64,000 nucleotides of DNA from Candidatus Marivariicella framensis (GCA_905182735.1 CAJJCT010000023.1:59497-123496); one strand, 5' to 3'; numbered from the stretch's first letter, positions 17,809 through 27,539 are shown. The notes: generated from the sequence alone by a model not told the origin. Translations and numbers: made by a program.

Positions 17809-18482
17809 TAAACTTTATTGTATTTACTTTGCCAAATTTTGGGATTAAAATTTTTACCTAATGCAACACCTAAAAATAAAACTATAGAAACTATAGCTTT
17901 AAACATAAACAGAAATAAAAGCCAAAATGATGATGAGTCAGGAGACTTAGTAAATATTTGTAGTGGAGTTATAAGTGTAACTGCAAAACTAATAACTAAT
18001 AATGTGATAAGTAAATTAATTAAAGAATGAAAGGGCCACATTCTTAGTTTTCTTAATGGATTTAAATCATTTCCCCATTTATGAATTAAATAGAAATAAT
18101 TATTACCTATTGGAATAAACATTAAAGGATCGTCAGTTTTCTTTAAACGAAACATAATTGATGGTGCCATTATCTTAAAACTATTAATTTCAGTTTTATG
18201 GTCAAGCTCTAATTGTTTGATCTTATCAATTGCTTCAATTGGAACTTCACCCTTAAAAAACTGGATATCAAGAAAGCGAAGTCTATATTTAATACATGTT
18301 GTTCTTATTGAATTTAGATGAATAATTTTACTTGACTCAAGTATATCAAAATTAAACTTATTACGAGTTATAATTTGATTACTCACTTTAAAAGAATTAA
18401 AATGTTTGTCATCAAAATTTTTTCTATTTACTTGAATAATAATTGATTCTAAATTTGAAGTTTTAAGGAGATTTAAATTCAT
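17808..18482 (-). CDS. Conserved protein with two C-terminal membrane segments
   Basis: Protein of 224 residues that I cannot assign to a named family. The first 140 residues are soluble-looking, with alternating charged and hydrophobic runs. Two hydrophobic helices follow (about residues 155-180 and 190-215), in SLINLLITLLVISFAVTLI and SFWLLFLFMFKAIVSIVLFL. The stretch DDPLMFIPIGNNYFYLIHKW before the first helix looks conserved in style. An ATG at 18512 would overlap pheT; the ATG at 18482 leaves 13 bases after the pheT stop and is preferred. It lies between pheT and DUF2007 on one strand, probably cotranscribed with both. Confidence 0.7.
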   Translation of the reverse strand: MNLNLLKTSNLESIIIQVNRKNFDDKHFNSFKVSNQIITRNKFNFDILESSKIIHLNSIRTTCIKYRLRFLDIQFFKGEVPIEAIDKIKQLELDHKTEINSFKIMAPSIMFRLKKTDDPLMFIPIGNNYFYLIHKWGNDLNPLRKLRMWPFHSLINLLITLLVISFAVTLITPLQIFTKSPDSSSFWLLFLFMFKAIVSIVLFLGVALGKNFNPKIWQSKYNKV

Positions 18483-18495
18483 TCTGTATATTTTA

Positions 18496-20922
18496 TTAAC
18501 GAAGCTGAGCATTCAGCTCTTGCTCAAACTGTTTTTTTAATTTATTCATTACTTTATCTATGTAATTATCAGTTAAAGTTTTTCTTTTGTCAAGAAAAGT
18601 AAATCGAATACCATAAGATTTCTTGTCATTAGGGATTTTATTTCCTTCATATACATCAAATAATTCTACGGAGTCAAGTATGTTTTGCTCCGTTTTTTTA
18701 GATAGTTCAACAATAGATTCAAATGAAACAGATTTATCTAATAGCAATGCAAAGTCTCTTTGAGTAAATGGAAATTTTGCAATCTCACTTATCTTAAAAT
18801 TTTCTTTAAAATTAGATTTTTCTATATAATTTATGTTTAGTACTGATGCATAAACTTCTTGATCTATACCAAAATAATCTCTTATAGTTTTTTTTATTAA
18901 ACCTAAATGACCTATTTCTTTATTATTTGATTCAATTGATAAACCTTCTGAAAAAAAGTCTGAATTAAGAGTTGTGAATTTTAAATTTTTTAAATTTAAG
19001 TCATTTAAAATATCAGTTATAACACCTTTTAAATAAAAAAAGGGAGGAACTTTGTTGTCACCACTCCAATGAAGATTGTCATTTGACTTAACTAATCCAG
19101 TAAATAGAGATTTGTGCTCTATATTTTTTTTGCTTTCAATAAAATAGGTTTTTCCTAATTCAAAAACTTTAATGTTCTTTTGTTGTCTATTTAAATTAAA
19201 AGCTATTACTTCTAACCCTGAATACACTAGAGTTTTTCTTAGTTGTGATAAGTCATTACCTAGAGGGTTAATTATTTTTATACTTTCAAGTTTGTCCAAT
19301 GTTAAATTTGAAAGTTTGTCATATGCTGGATTTGTAATTGAATTATTTATAACCTCTATAAAACCTTTGCCTACAAGTTTTATTGAAACATATTCATCTA
19401 TGAAAAAATCATTATTATCATTAAACTCAGGAAAATTAATTTTTAATTCGGTAGAGTTTAAAATTGAATTATATCCATAGACTCTTAAGATTTCCTCAAT
19501 AATATCAGCAGGTCTATTAACATCAACTCTATACCTAGGTATTGTTAGTCCCACTCCTTCAACTGATACGCTTTCAATTTTAATCTCTAAAGCATTTAAA
19601 ATATTTGTCAGGTCTTCTTTAGAAATGACTTGTCCAATGGTTTTATTAATTTTATCATAGGATAAAAACACTTTAATCTTTTCTTTTAAAGGTTCACAAG
19701 CTTCTTGAATTTCACTTGAAACATTTGCGTTAGCATATTTTATCATTAAAAGCGAAGCTCTTTTGAGTGCAAATTCAGTAATTTCAGGATCTATTCCTCT
19801 TTCAAATCGAAAAGATGCATCAGTTGAAAGTCCATGTCTTTTAGCACTTTTTCTTATACTAATTGGGTCAAAATATGCGCTTTCAAGAAAAATATTTGTA
19901 GTAGATTGATTTACAGCCGAAGATTCACCACCATATATACCAGCTAAACACAAAGGCTTCTTTTCATCACATATCATCAAATCCTCTGATGATAACTTAA
20001 TAGTGGAACCATCTAGGGTTTTAAAATTACTTTTATTTTTTAGTGTCTTTACTATTATTTTTCCATTAATTCTATCAGCATCAAATGCATGTAATGGTTG
20101 ACCTAAATCATGTAAAACATAATTTGTAATATCAACAATGTTATTCTTTGGTGAAATACCTACTGACTTTAAAAGGTTTTGCATCCAACTTGGTGAAGGT
20201 CCAATTTTTATATCGGTAAGTGTAATTCCAAAATATCTTGGACAAATCTCAGGATTGTTAACTTGAACACCAATTGTTTTAGTATTGGACCCAGAGGGGA
20301 ATGGTTCTACAGTAGGACTATTCCATTCATATTTAATTTTATTTTGTATAAATGAAGCTTTTAAATCACGAGCAACACCCATATGACTCATCGCATCTGC
20401 TCTATTTGGGGTTAATCCAATATCAAAAACATAATCTTCACTTATCTTAAAAACTTTTCCACAAGGAGTCCCAATTGGAATATCATCACTTAACACTAAA
20501 ATTCCATCATGAGAATCACCAAGTCCAAGCTCATCTTCAGCACAAATCATACCATGACTTTCTTCACCTCTTATTTTACTTGCTTTAATTTTAATTTCAA
20601 CACCATCCTTAGTATATAATTTAGAACCTACAAGAGCTACAGGAACTTTTTGACCTTCATCAACATTTGGTGCTCCACAAACAATTTGTAATATTTCAGA
20701 TTTATTTACTTTAACTTTAGTTAGTTTCAAACGATCAGCATTTGGATGTTGAATACAACTAATAATTTCTCCGACAACAACACCTTCTAAACCTCCTTTG
20801 ACAGTTTCAAAAAAATTCACTCCTTCAACTTCAAGTCCAAGATCAGTCAAATGAGAAGCAATTTTTTCAATAGGTAAATCAGATTTTATATATTCTTTTA
20901 ACCAGTTGTAAGATATTTTCAC
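18496..20922 (-). CDS. pheT: Phenylalanyl-tRNA synthetase beta subunit
   Basis: The 808-residue beta chain of the PheRS heterotetramer that charges tRNA-Phe. Domains in order: core N-terminus with MKISYNWLKEY; a tRNA-binding (EMAP-like) domain with HPNADRLKLTKV and VCGAPNV; B3/B4 editing domain around residues 200-400 (NNIVDITNYVLHDLGQPLHAFD, trimmed here to its NYVLHDLGQPLHAFD core); B5 domain; and the C-terminal FDX-ACB anticodon-binding domain (FPFTQRDFALLLDK, then SYGIRFTF). The start is GTG. A TATATTTG -7 box at 20957-20964 lies 34 bases upstream on the minus strand. The pheS gene is not adjacent here. Confidence 0.96.
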   Translation of the reverse strand: MKISYNWLKEYIKSDLPIEKIASHLTDLGLEVEGVNFFETVKGGLEGVVVGEIISCIQHPNADRLKLTKVKVNKSEILQIVCGAPNVDEGQKVPVALVGSKLYTKDGVEIKIKASKIRGEESHGMICAEDELGLGDSHDGILVLSDDIPIGTPCGKVFKISEDYVFDIGLTPNRADAMSHMGVARDLKASFIQNKIKYEWNSPTVEPFPSGSNTKTIGVQVNNPEICPRYFGITLTDIKIGPSPSWMQNLLKSVGISPKNNIVDITNYVLHDLGQPLHAFDADRINGKIIVKTLKNKSNFKTLDGSTIKLSSEDLMICDEKKPLCLAGIYGGESSAVNQSTTNIFLESAYFDPISIRKSAKRHGLSTDASFRFERGIDPEITEFALKRASLLMIKYANANVSSEIQEACEPLKEKIKVFLSYDKINKTIGQVISKEDLTNILNALEIKIESVSVEGVGLTIPRYRVDVNRPADIIEEILRVYGYNSILNSTELKINFPEFNDNNDFFIDEYVSIKLVGKGFIEVINNSITNPAYDKLSNLTLDKLESIKIINPLGNDLSQLRKTLVYSGLEVIAFNLNRQQKNIKVFELGKTYFIESKKNIEHKSLFTGLVKSNDNLHWSGDNKVPPFFYLKGVITDILNDLNLKNLKFTTLNSDFFSEGLSIESNNKEIGHLGLIKKTIRDYFGIDQEVYASVLNINYIEKSNFKENFKISEIAKFPFTQRDFALLLDKSVSFESIVELSKKTEQNILDSVELFDVYEGNKIPNDKKSYGIRFTFLDKRKTLTDNYIDKVMNKLKKQFEQELNAQLR

Positions 20923-20956
20923 AAAATATATTTTAATTGAGAATCAAATATTAATA

Positions 20957-20964
20957 CAAATATA
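20957..20964 (-). promoter_or_regulatory. -7 box upstream of pheT
   Basis: Minus-strand TATATTTG, a perfect TAnnTTTG, 34 bases before the pheT GTG start. It overlaps the end of the recG side of the intergenic gap. No good -33 TTG at 19-21 bases was seen. Confidence 0.45.
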
Positions 20965-20978
20965 ATGCATCAAATTCT

Positions 20979-23078
20979 TTAGCTGATATAATTCCATATG
21001 TTTTTGAAAGTTCCAATTTCAGATAAAGTATGTTTGATACATTGGTTTGACTTTTTTTCGAGATTTTCATCTATTTCTAATATTTTTTTTACTGATTCAC
21101 GAGCAAGTATCAATAAATCGTTATCATTTATTAGATCTGCTATTTTTAGATTTAAAACTCCACTTTGCTGAGTGCCCATCATGTTTCCAGGTCCTCGAAG
21201 CTTAAGATCTACATCTGCTATTTCAAATCCATTATTTGTTTTAACCATTGTATTAATTCTTAATTTAGAATCTTTTGATAATTTATTTCCAGTCATTAAT
21301 ATGCAATAACTTTGATTATTTCCTCTTCCTACTCTCCCTCTTAGTTGGTGTAGTTGAGATAAACCAAATCTTTCGCTACTTTCAATTACCATCACTGAGG
21401 CGTTTGGAACATTTACTCCAACTTCAATAACAGTAGTTGAAACCATAATTTGTGTTTCACCTTTAATAAATCTATTCATTTCATACTCCTTATCTATATT
21501 TTTCATTTTACCATTAAGTATTGAGATTTTATATTTTGGTAAGGGAAAAGATCTACTTATACTTTCATATCCATCCATAAGGTCTTTGTAATCCATTTTT
21601 TCAGATTCCTCAATTAATGGATATACTATATAAATTTGTCTTCCCATTTTAATCTCTTTCTTAATAAAATTAAATACAGACAACCTTTTGCTGTCATTTC
21701 GATGAACAGTTTTAATCATTTTTCTGCCTGGAGGCAGCTCATCTATTACTGAAATATCAAGATCACCGTATAAAGTCATAGCAAGTGTTCTAGGAATAGG
21801 GGTAGCTGTCATTACTAAAATATGCGGTGGAAGAGTGTTTTTCATCCACAGTTTAGACCTTTGGGCAACTCCAAACCTATGTTGTTCGTCAATTATAGCT
21901 AATCCTAAATTTTTAAAAATAACTGGGTCTTCTATAAGGGCATGAGTTCCAATTAAAATGTCAACTTCACCTATCTTTAATCTCTCTAAAATAGGAATAC
22001 GTTTACTTTTTTTAACACTACCAGTTATAATATCTACCTTAACACCTATCTTCTCTGATAATTTCTTAAACAATTTATAATGTTGTTGAGCGAGAATTTC
22101 AGTAGGCGCCATTAAACAAGATTGAAAACCATTATCAATAGAAATAAGCATACTCATAAACGCAACTATAGTTTTACCAGAACCTACGTCTCCTTGAAGT
22201 AATCTGTTCATTTGACGACCTGTAGCTAAATCTTTTCTAATTTCCTTTATTACTTTAACTTGAGCATTAGTTAAATTAAAAGATAAATGATGATGAAAAA
22301 AATCATTGAAATTGACTCCTATATCTGAAAAAATATAACCCTTAATCTTCTTCTTTCTTTGCTTGTTCTTAATTAAAATTTGAATTTGTAAATAAAAAAA
22401 TTCTTCAAATTTTAATCTTTTTTGAGCTTTAGCTAACATTTCAAGACTTTCTGGAAAATGAATATTCCTTATTGCCAAATCATTTGAAATTAAACCTATA
22501 TAGCTTAATAAATTAGTTGGCAAAGATTCTCTAAAAGGTTTTGAATAAGACTCAAAAAACTCATAAAACATTTTTTTGAAAATATTTTGAGTAATTCCAG
22601 AATTAATAGCTCTTTCAGTAGTAGGATAAATAGTATTGAAAGAAATTCTTTTTTTTAATTTAAAAGAACTCAACAACTCTATTTCGGGATGAGGCATATT
22701 TATGGAGCCATTAAAATTATTAATCTTTCCAAATACTATATAGGGAGTATTTAATTTTAAATTAGAAGCAATCCATTTATGTCCTCTAAACCATATTAAA
22801 TCAATTGCCCCAGTTTCATCTTCAAATGAACCTATAAGTCTTGATTTGTTTTTAGATTGAATAGTTCTTAAATTAGTTATAGAACCAATAATTTGAATCT
22901 CCGATATTGAATTAGGCAACTGGTTTATTTTGTGAAACTTAGTTCTGTCTAAGTATCTACTAGGAAAAAAATGAATTAAATCTTGTATTGTATCAATCCC
23001 AAATTCATCCTTCAACAAGGCATGTCTGTTTGGTCCAACACCATTAAGGTAAATAATTGATTTTTGTAGTTCATTCAT
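20979..23078 (-). CDS. recG: ATP-dependent DNA helicase RecG
   Basis: RecG remodels stalled replication forks and branch-migrates Holliday junctions. The 699-residue protein starts with the wedge/OB region (IGSITNLRTIQSKNKSRLIG) that clamps branched DNA. The helicase core follows: Walker A LLQGDVGSGKTIVAF, DEAD-like AIIDEQHRFGVAQR, TATPIPRTLAMTLYGD, and motif VI region QLRGRVGRG. The C-terminal FEIADVDLKLRGPGNMMGTQQSG is the helical hairpin/wedge-contact signature of RecG. Length is normal. It is upstream of pheT on the same strand but separated by 56 bases holding a promoter. Confidence 0.97.
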   Translation of the reverse strand: MNELQKSIIYLNGVGPNRHALLKDEFGIDTIQDLIHFFPSRYLDRTKFHKINQLPNSISEIQIIGSITNLRTIQSKNKSRLIGSFEDETGAIDLIWFRGHKWIASNLKLNTPYIVFGKINNFNGSINMPHPEIELLSSFKLKKRISFNTIYPTTERAINSGITQNIFKKMFYEFFESYSKPFRESLPTNLLSYIGLISNDLAIRNIHFPESLEMLAKAQKRLKFEEFFYLQIQILIKNKQRKKKIKGYIFSDIGVNFNDFFHHHLSFNLTNAQVKVIKEIRKDLATGRQMNRLLQGDVGSGKTIVAFMSMLISIDNGFQSCLMAPTEILAQQHYKLFKKLSEKIGVKVDIITGSVKKSKRIPILERLKIGEVDILIGTHALIEDPVIFKNLGLAIIDEQHRFGVAQRSKLWMKNTLPPHILVMTATPIPRTLAMTLYGDLDISVIDELPPGRKMIKTVHRNDSKRLSVFNFIKKEIKMGRQIYIVYPLIEESEKMDYKDLMDGYESISRSFPLPKYKISILNGKMKNIDKEYEMNRFIKGETQIMVSTTVIEVGVNVPNASVMVIESSERFGLSQLHQLRGRVGRGNNQSYCILMTGNKLSKDSKLRINTMVKTNNGFEIADVDLKLRGPGNMMGTQQSGVLNLKIADLINDNDLLILARESVKKILEIDENLEKKSNQCIKHTLSEIGTFKNIWNYIS

Positions 23079-23132
23079 TTATTATTCGAATTTAAAGCAT
23101 TTAAATAAAAGAAATTTTACTTTTAATAATAA

Positions 23133-23213
23133 ATGAGTGCATTAGTTATATCTGGAGGTGCGGGGAGAAGGAGAAGAGGTTTAGACCAATGGAAAGTCAG
23201 CTTTAAAGATTAA
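23133..23213 (+). pseudogene. Possible relic of a patatin-like phospholipase start
   Basis: A 26-codon frame in the 131-base gap between recG and the M20 hydrolase encodes MSALVISGGAGRRRRGLDQ. The beginning resembles the oxyanion-hole strand of patatin-like phospholipases (ALVISGGGxxG), but the similarity ends after about ten residues. It may be what is left of a deleted gene or may be chance. The stop overlaps the end of the M20 gene by 4 bases. Low confidence. Confidence 0.2.
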
Positions 23214-24487
23214 TTTTTAAGATAATCTAAAGCTAATTGAGTCATTGTTTTTATACCCAAGCTCATTGAGCTATCATCAACATAAAAATCAGGAGTATGG
23301 TGAGAAGGTGCCTCATTTTCTGGAATTGATCTAGGGGTGCCTCCCAAAAAATAATATAATCCTGGAATTTTATCTTGAAAATATGAAAAATCTTCAGCAC
23401 CAGTAACTGCATCACTTAATATGACATTTTCTTTACCTGCAATGGATTGTAAAGTTGGTAACATCATTTCGGTTAGGTTAGGATCATTATATGTGATAGA
23501 GGCTCCATCAGTAATTGTTATTGAAGCTTTTGCTCCATAAGCAGCAGCAACTCCTGTAACTATTTCATACATTCTTTTCCTAATTAATTCTTTCATTTCA
23601 AGATCAAGAGTTCTAATAGTGCCAATCATTTGAACGCTTTCAGGAATAATATTGAATCTAATTCCAGAATGAATAGAACCTACAGAAATTACAGCTGCTT
23701 GTTTTGTTAATTCACTGTTTCTGCTAATTATTGTTTGTAATCCTGAAATTATCTGAGAAGAGACTAATATTGGATCAACTCCAAGCCATGGTGAAGATCC
23801 ATGAGATTGTTTCCCAACGATATCAATCACAAATCGTTGAGATGCAGCCATAATTCCTTTGGGACGATAATTAATTTTGCCTACATGTAAACCAGAACTT
23901 ATATGTAATCCAAAAATTGCATCAACATCTGGACTTTTTAAAACTCCCTCCTTTATCATTTGCAAGGCACCTCCAGTTTCTCCCTCAGGAGGACCTTCTT
24001 CTGCAGGTTGAAAAATAAACTTTACAGTACCATTAAAATTTTTATTTTTTGATAATATTTCAGCAACCCCCATTAAAATAGCTACATGAGTATCGTGTCC
24101 ACAAGCATGCATTACTCCAGTTTCCCTATTGTTGTATTTAGCAATGACATTAGATTTGTATGGAAGATTATTTCTCTCAGTAACTGGAAGAGCATCCATA
24201 TCAGCTCTTAATGCCACAACTTTACCAGGCTTTCTACCTCTTAAAAGACCAACTACACCAGTATGAGCAATTCCTGTTTTAACTTCAATACCTAGACTCT
24301 GTAGATGTTCTGCTACCATTTTAGAAGTATTAAATTCTCTATTTGAGAGTTCAGGGTTTTGATGGATTTCATGCCTCCACTTAATTACTTTTTTTTCAAT
24401 TTCTTGAATATCTTGAGCATTAATTGAAAATGAATAAATAAATAAATAAATAAATATTTGGCTTTTGTTGATAATATACTGGCTCAT
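23210..24487 (-). CDS. Secreted M20 family amidohydrolase
   Basis: Zinc hydrolase related to hippurate and N-acyl-amino-acid amidohydrolases, about 425 residues. Residues 1-25 form a signal peptide ending near SINAQD, so it is exported. The catalytic domain has WRHEIHQNPELSNREFNTS, MHACGHDTHVAILMG (metal ligands His and Asp), the metal-binding QPAEEGPPEGETGGA and the C-terminal HHTPDFYVDD. A lid domain with SHGSSPWLGVDPI lies between. The ATG at 24487 gives a clean signal peptide; a further in-frame ATG at 24517 would put extra charged residues first. The signal peptide is coded by a six-copy AAAT repeat. Substrate is probably an acylated amino acid or peptide. Confidence 0.9.
   Translation of the reverse strand: MSQYIINKSQIFIYLFIYSFSINAQDIQEIEKKVIKWRHEIHQNPELSNREFNTSKMVAEHLQSLGIEVKTGIAHTGVVGLLRGRKPGKVVALRADMDALPVTERNNLPYKSNVIAKYNNRETGVMHACGHDTHVAILMGVAEILSKNKNFNGTVKFIFQPAEEGPPEGETGGALQMIKEGVLKSPDVDAIFGLHISSGLHVGKINYRPKGIMAASQRFVIDIVGKQSHGSSPWLGVDPILVSSQIISGLQTIISRNSELTKQAAVISVGSIHSGIRFNIIPESVQMIGTIRTLDLEMKELIRKRMYEIVTGVAAAYGAKASITITDGASITYNDPNLTEMMLPTLQSIAGKENVILSDAVTGAEDFSYFQDKIPGLYYFLGGTPRSIPENEAPSHHTPDFYVDDSSMSLGIKTMTQLALDYLKN
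24433..24456. repeat. Tetranucleotide repeat (AAAT)6 in a signal-peptide coding region
   Basis: Twenty-four bases of perfect period-4 sequence (TAAA/AAAT, six units) inside the M20 hydrolase gene. It codes the hydrophobic core of the signal peptide, roughly residues 11-18. Because 4 is not a multiple of 3, gain or loss of one unit would shift the frame and switch the protein off. Confidence 0.85.
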
Positions 24488-24572
24488 AAGCGGTCTTCTT
24501 TTTATTAAAGATAGCATCTTTATAAATTATAAAAATAAATTATAGTATGAATTTTTAATATATTTTTCTATT

Positions 24573-26894
24573 ATGAACAAAAACAAAGTAGATTTTATAA
24601 GTGAACTAAATGATGCCCAAAAAGCACCTGTAATTCATAAAGAAGGTCCTTTAATAGTTATAGCTGGAGCAGGATCAGGTAAGACAAGAGTTTTAACTTA
24701 TAGGATTGCCTATTTAATTCAACAAGGTGTAGATCCTTTTGAGGTTTTATCACTGACTTTTACAAATAAAGCTGCTAGAGAGATGAAGGAAAGAATCTCT
24801 AATCTTATAGATCCTTCAGAGGCTAAAAATTTATGGATGGGAACTTTTCACTCAGTTTTTGCTCGTTTGTTACGCGCAGAAGCTGATAAACTTGGTTTTC
24901 CTTCGAATTTTACAATTTATGACACGCAAGACTCTGAGAGATTAATTGGAAGTATTATAAAAGAAATGAATTTAGAAAAAGATATTTATAAAACTAAACA
25001 GGTTAGAAATCGTATTTCTGCTTTTAAAAATAGTTTAATTACAGTAAAAGCATATTATAATGATTCTGACCTCATTGAAGCAGATAAAATGGCAAGGCGT
25101 CCAAAAATTGGTGAAATTTATAATGAATATGTAGAAAGATGTTTTAAGGCAGGAGCAATGGATTTTGATGATTTATTATTGAGGACAAATGAGCTTTTAA
25201 ATAGATTTCCAAGAGTTTTATCAAAATATCAAAATCGATTCAAATATATATTAGTAGATGAATATCAAGACACTAATCATTCTCAATATTTAATTGTTAA
25301 AGCTTTATCTGATAAATTTCAAAATATTTGTGTAGTAGGAGACGATGCTCAAAGTATATATGCCTTCAGAGGAGCAAACATTAATAATATATTAAATTTT
25401 CAAAATGATTATGAGGATGTGAAATTGTATAGACTTGAACAGAATTACAGATCTACTAAAAACATAGTTAATGCAGCAAATTCTGTAATTAATCACAATC
25501 AGTCTAAAATTGATAAAGTTGTATGGACAGCAAATCAAGAAGGGTCAAAAATCAAGATTAAATGCTTAGCTTCCGACGCAGATGAAGGTAGGGCAGTGGC
25601 TTCAGTTATTTTTGAAAATAAAATGAATAATCAAAAAAAAAATAAAGATTTTGCTGTTTTATATCGAACTAATGCACAATCAAGAGCAATAGAAGATTCA
25701 TTAAGAAAAAGAAATATTCAATATAGAGTTTATGGAGGGCTGTCTTTTTATCAAAGAAAAGAAATAAAAGATATTTTAGCCTATTTAAGAATAATTGTTA
25801 ACCCAAATGATGAGGAAAGTCTTAAAAGAATAATTAATTATCCAACAAGAGGAATAGGCGTTACAACAATAGATAAATTAATTATAGCTTCAAAGGAAAA
25901 TAATTTGACCTTGTTTGAAGTAGTTCAAAATTTATCGAAATTAAATATCGGCATTAATAATGGGACTAAAGAAAAGTTATATGGATTTTTAAGTATAATT
26001 AAACTATTTCAGATTGAAAATGAAAAACTTAATGCATATCAAATAGCAGATTTAGTTACCAAAAAAACTGGAATTATTAATGTTTTAAAAGCTGAAGGAA
26101 CTCCAGAAAATATTTCAAAAATTGATAATATTGAAGAACTTTTAAATGGTATAAGAGATTTTACTGAAGGGCAAATAGAAATAGTAAATGCAACAGGAAG
26201 TATAAGTGAATTCTTAGAAGACGTTGCATTAGCTACTGACTTTGATAATGATAAAGATCCCAATGCAGATAAAGTTTCATTAATGACAATTCATCTAGCC
26301 AAAGGCCTAGAGTTTCCTGAAGTTTTTATTGTTGGGCTAGAAGAAGATTTATTTCCCTCTGCGATGAGTTTAAATACAAGAGAAGAATTAGAAGAAGAAA
26401 GAAGATTGTTTTATGTCGCAATTACTAGAGCAAAAGAAAAGGCACACATAACATATACTCAGTCTAGATATAGGTGGGGTAAGTTGATTGATGCAGAGCC
26501 TAGTCGTTTTATTGAAGAAATTGATCCTGAATTTGTTGAGAAAGAGTATCTAGATCGTCATAAATCTAAACCTATAGTTAACTCTTCAATATTTGGATCA
26601 TTCAATAACAAAAATAATCAAAAAGAATTTAATTCAGTTTCAAAACCAAACCAATCTCAACTTTCAAAATTAAAAAGAATTAATAGTATTCAAGTCTCTG
26701 ATAAAAACTCTAATAATAATTTAATTAAACTCGTTGTTGGAACGCAAGTAACCCATGGTCGTTTTGGAAAAGGCAAAGTTTCATCTATAGAAGGTAAGGG
26801 TAATGATAAAAAGGCAGCAATTGATTTTCAGGGTTTTGGAGTTAAAAACTTACTAATCAGATTTGCTAAATTAACAGTTGTTAATGATAAATGA
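24573..26894 (+). CDS. UvrD/PcrA/Rep-type superfamily I DNA helicase
   Basis: A 3'-5' helicase of 773 residues working in repair and at replication-transcription conflicts. Motifs in order: LNDAQKAPV (Q motif), Walker A AGAGSGKTRVLTYR, LTFTNKAAREMKER, Walker B YILVDEYQDTNHSQY, VVGDDAQSIYAFRGA, LEQNYRS, and LMTIHLAKGLEFPEVFIVGL with VAITRAKEKAH. The C-terminal 60 residues form a small Tudor-like domain (VTHGRFGKGKVSSIEG) that in PcrA/UvrD contacts RNA polymerase. Whether PcrA or UvrD is the right name is a matter of convention. The stop overlaps the next gene (ATGA). Confidence 0.95.
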   Translation: MNKNKVDFISELNDAQKAPVIHKEGPLIVIAGAGSGKTRVLTYRIAYLIQQGVDPFEVLSLTFTNKAAREMKERISNLIDPSEAKNLWMGTFHSVFARLLRAEADKLGFPSNFTIYDTQDSERLIGSIIKEMNLEKDIYKTKQVRNRISAFKNSLITVKAYYNDSDLIEADKMARRPKIGEIYNEYVERCFKAGAMDFDDLLLRTNELLNRFPRVLSKYQNRFKYILVDEYQDTNHSQYLIVKALSDKFQNICVVGDDAQSIYAFRGANINNILNFQNDYEDVKLYRLEQNYRSTKNIVNAANSVINHNQSKIDKVVWTANQEGSKIKIKCLASDADEGRAVASVIFENKMNNQKKNKDFAVLYRTNAQSRAIEDSLRKRNIQYRVYGGLSFYQRKEIKDILAYLRIIVNPNDEESLKRIINYPTRGIGVTTIDKLIIASKENNLTLFEVVQNLSKLNIGINNGTKEKLYGFLSIIKLFQIENEKLNAYQIADLVTKKTGIINVLKAEGTPENISKIDNIEELLNGIRDFTEGQIEIVNATGSISEFLEDVALATDFDNDKDPNADKVSLMTIHLAKGLEFPEVFIVGLEEDLFPSAMSLNTREELEEERRLFYVAITRAKEKAHITYTQSRYRWGKLIDAEPSRFIEEIDPEFVEKEYLDRHKSKPIVNSSIFGSFNNKNNQKEFNSVSKPNQSQLSKLKRINSIQVSDKNSNNNLIKLVVGTQVTHGRFGKGKVSSIEGKGNDKKAAIDFQGFGVKNLLIRFAKLTVVNDK

Positions 26895-27502
26895 GTTTAA
26901 TCGAAATATATTCAGATAACCCAAATCCTAATCAAATAAATATAATAATTGATGTGTTGAAAAGTGATGGTGTTATCATTTATCCAACAGATACTGTTTA
27001 TGCGATAGGCTGTATGAGTAATAGTTCTGTTGGTTTAAAAAAATTATTAAAATTGAAATCGAGAAAAGTAGATAAACTAACTCTTAGTTTTATTTTTAAA
27101 GATATTTCTTCTTTATCTCTTTTTGTAAAGCCATATAGTAATAAAGTATATAGAATTTTAAATAAATACTTACCCGGACCTTATGCTTTTATAATGGATG
27201 CTCAAAAAAAGTTCCCAAAGCCTTTTCAAAAAAAAAAAGAAATTGGCGTTAGAGTTATTAACCATCCAATATTGAAATCTATTTTAAATAAACTTGATGC
27301 TCCTCTAGTAACAAGTTCTTTACACGACAAAAATAAAGTTATTGATTACACAACAGATCCAAAACTGATTTTTGATCGATGGAATGATAAAGTAGATCTA
27401 ATTATTGATGGTGGATTCTCTGGAAATATTCCATCAACTGTTATTGATTTGAGAGCAGATAGTTTTATTTTAATTAGAGAAGGAAAAGGAAATGTTTTTT
27501 AA
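26891..27502 (+). CDS. L-threonylcarbamoyladenylate synthase, Sua5/YrdC family
   Basis: YrdC-domain enzyme that makes threonylcarbamoyl-AMP, the precursor of the t6A37 modification in tRNAs reading ANN codons. The 203-residue protein has GVIIYPTDTVYAIGCMSNS, KLKSRKVDKLTLSFIF, YLPGPYAFIMDAQKKFP and the conserved GVRVINHPI and DLRADSFILIREGKG. It is a single YrdC domain without the Sua5 C-terminal domain. It starts within the helicase stop (ATGA), so translation is probably coupled. The ORF ends in a strong hairpin terminator. Confidence 0.93.
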   Translation: MSLIEIYSDNPNPNQINIIIDVLKSDGVIIYPTDTVYAIGCMSNSSVGLKKLLKLKSRKVDKLTLSFIFKDISSLSLFVKPYSNKVYRILNKYLPGPYAFIMDAQKKFPKPFQKKKEIGVRVINHPILKSILNKLDAPLVTSSLHDKNKVIDYTTDPKLIFDRWNDKVDLIIDGGFSGNIPSTVIDLRADSFILIREGKGNVF

Positions 27503-27503
27503 A

Positions 27504-27539
27504 AAACAAAACATGCTCTTTAAAGCACAAGTTTTGTTT
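27504..27539. terminator. Bidirectional intrinsic terminator
   Basis: Between the convergent YrdC and OmpA genes, AAACAAAAC (27504-27512) pairs perfectly with GTTTTGTTT (27531-27539). The 18-base apical part can pair further (TGCT with AGCA). T-rich and A-rich flanks let it work on both strands. Confidence 0.75.
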
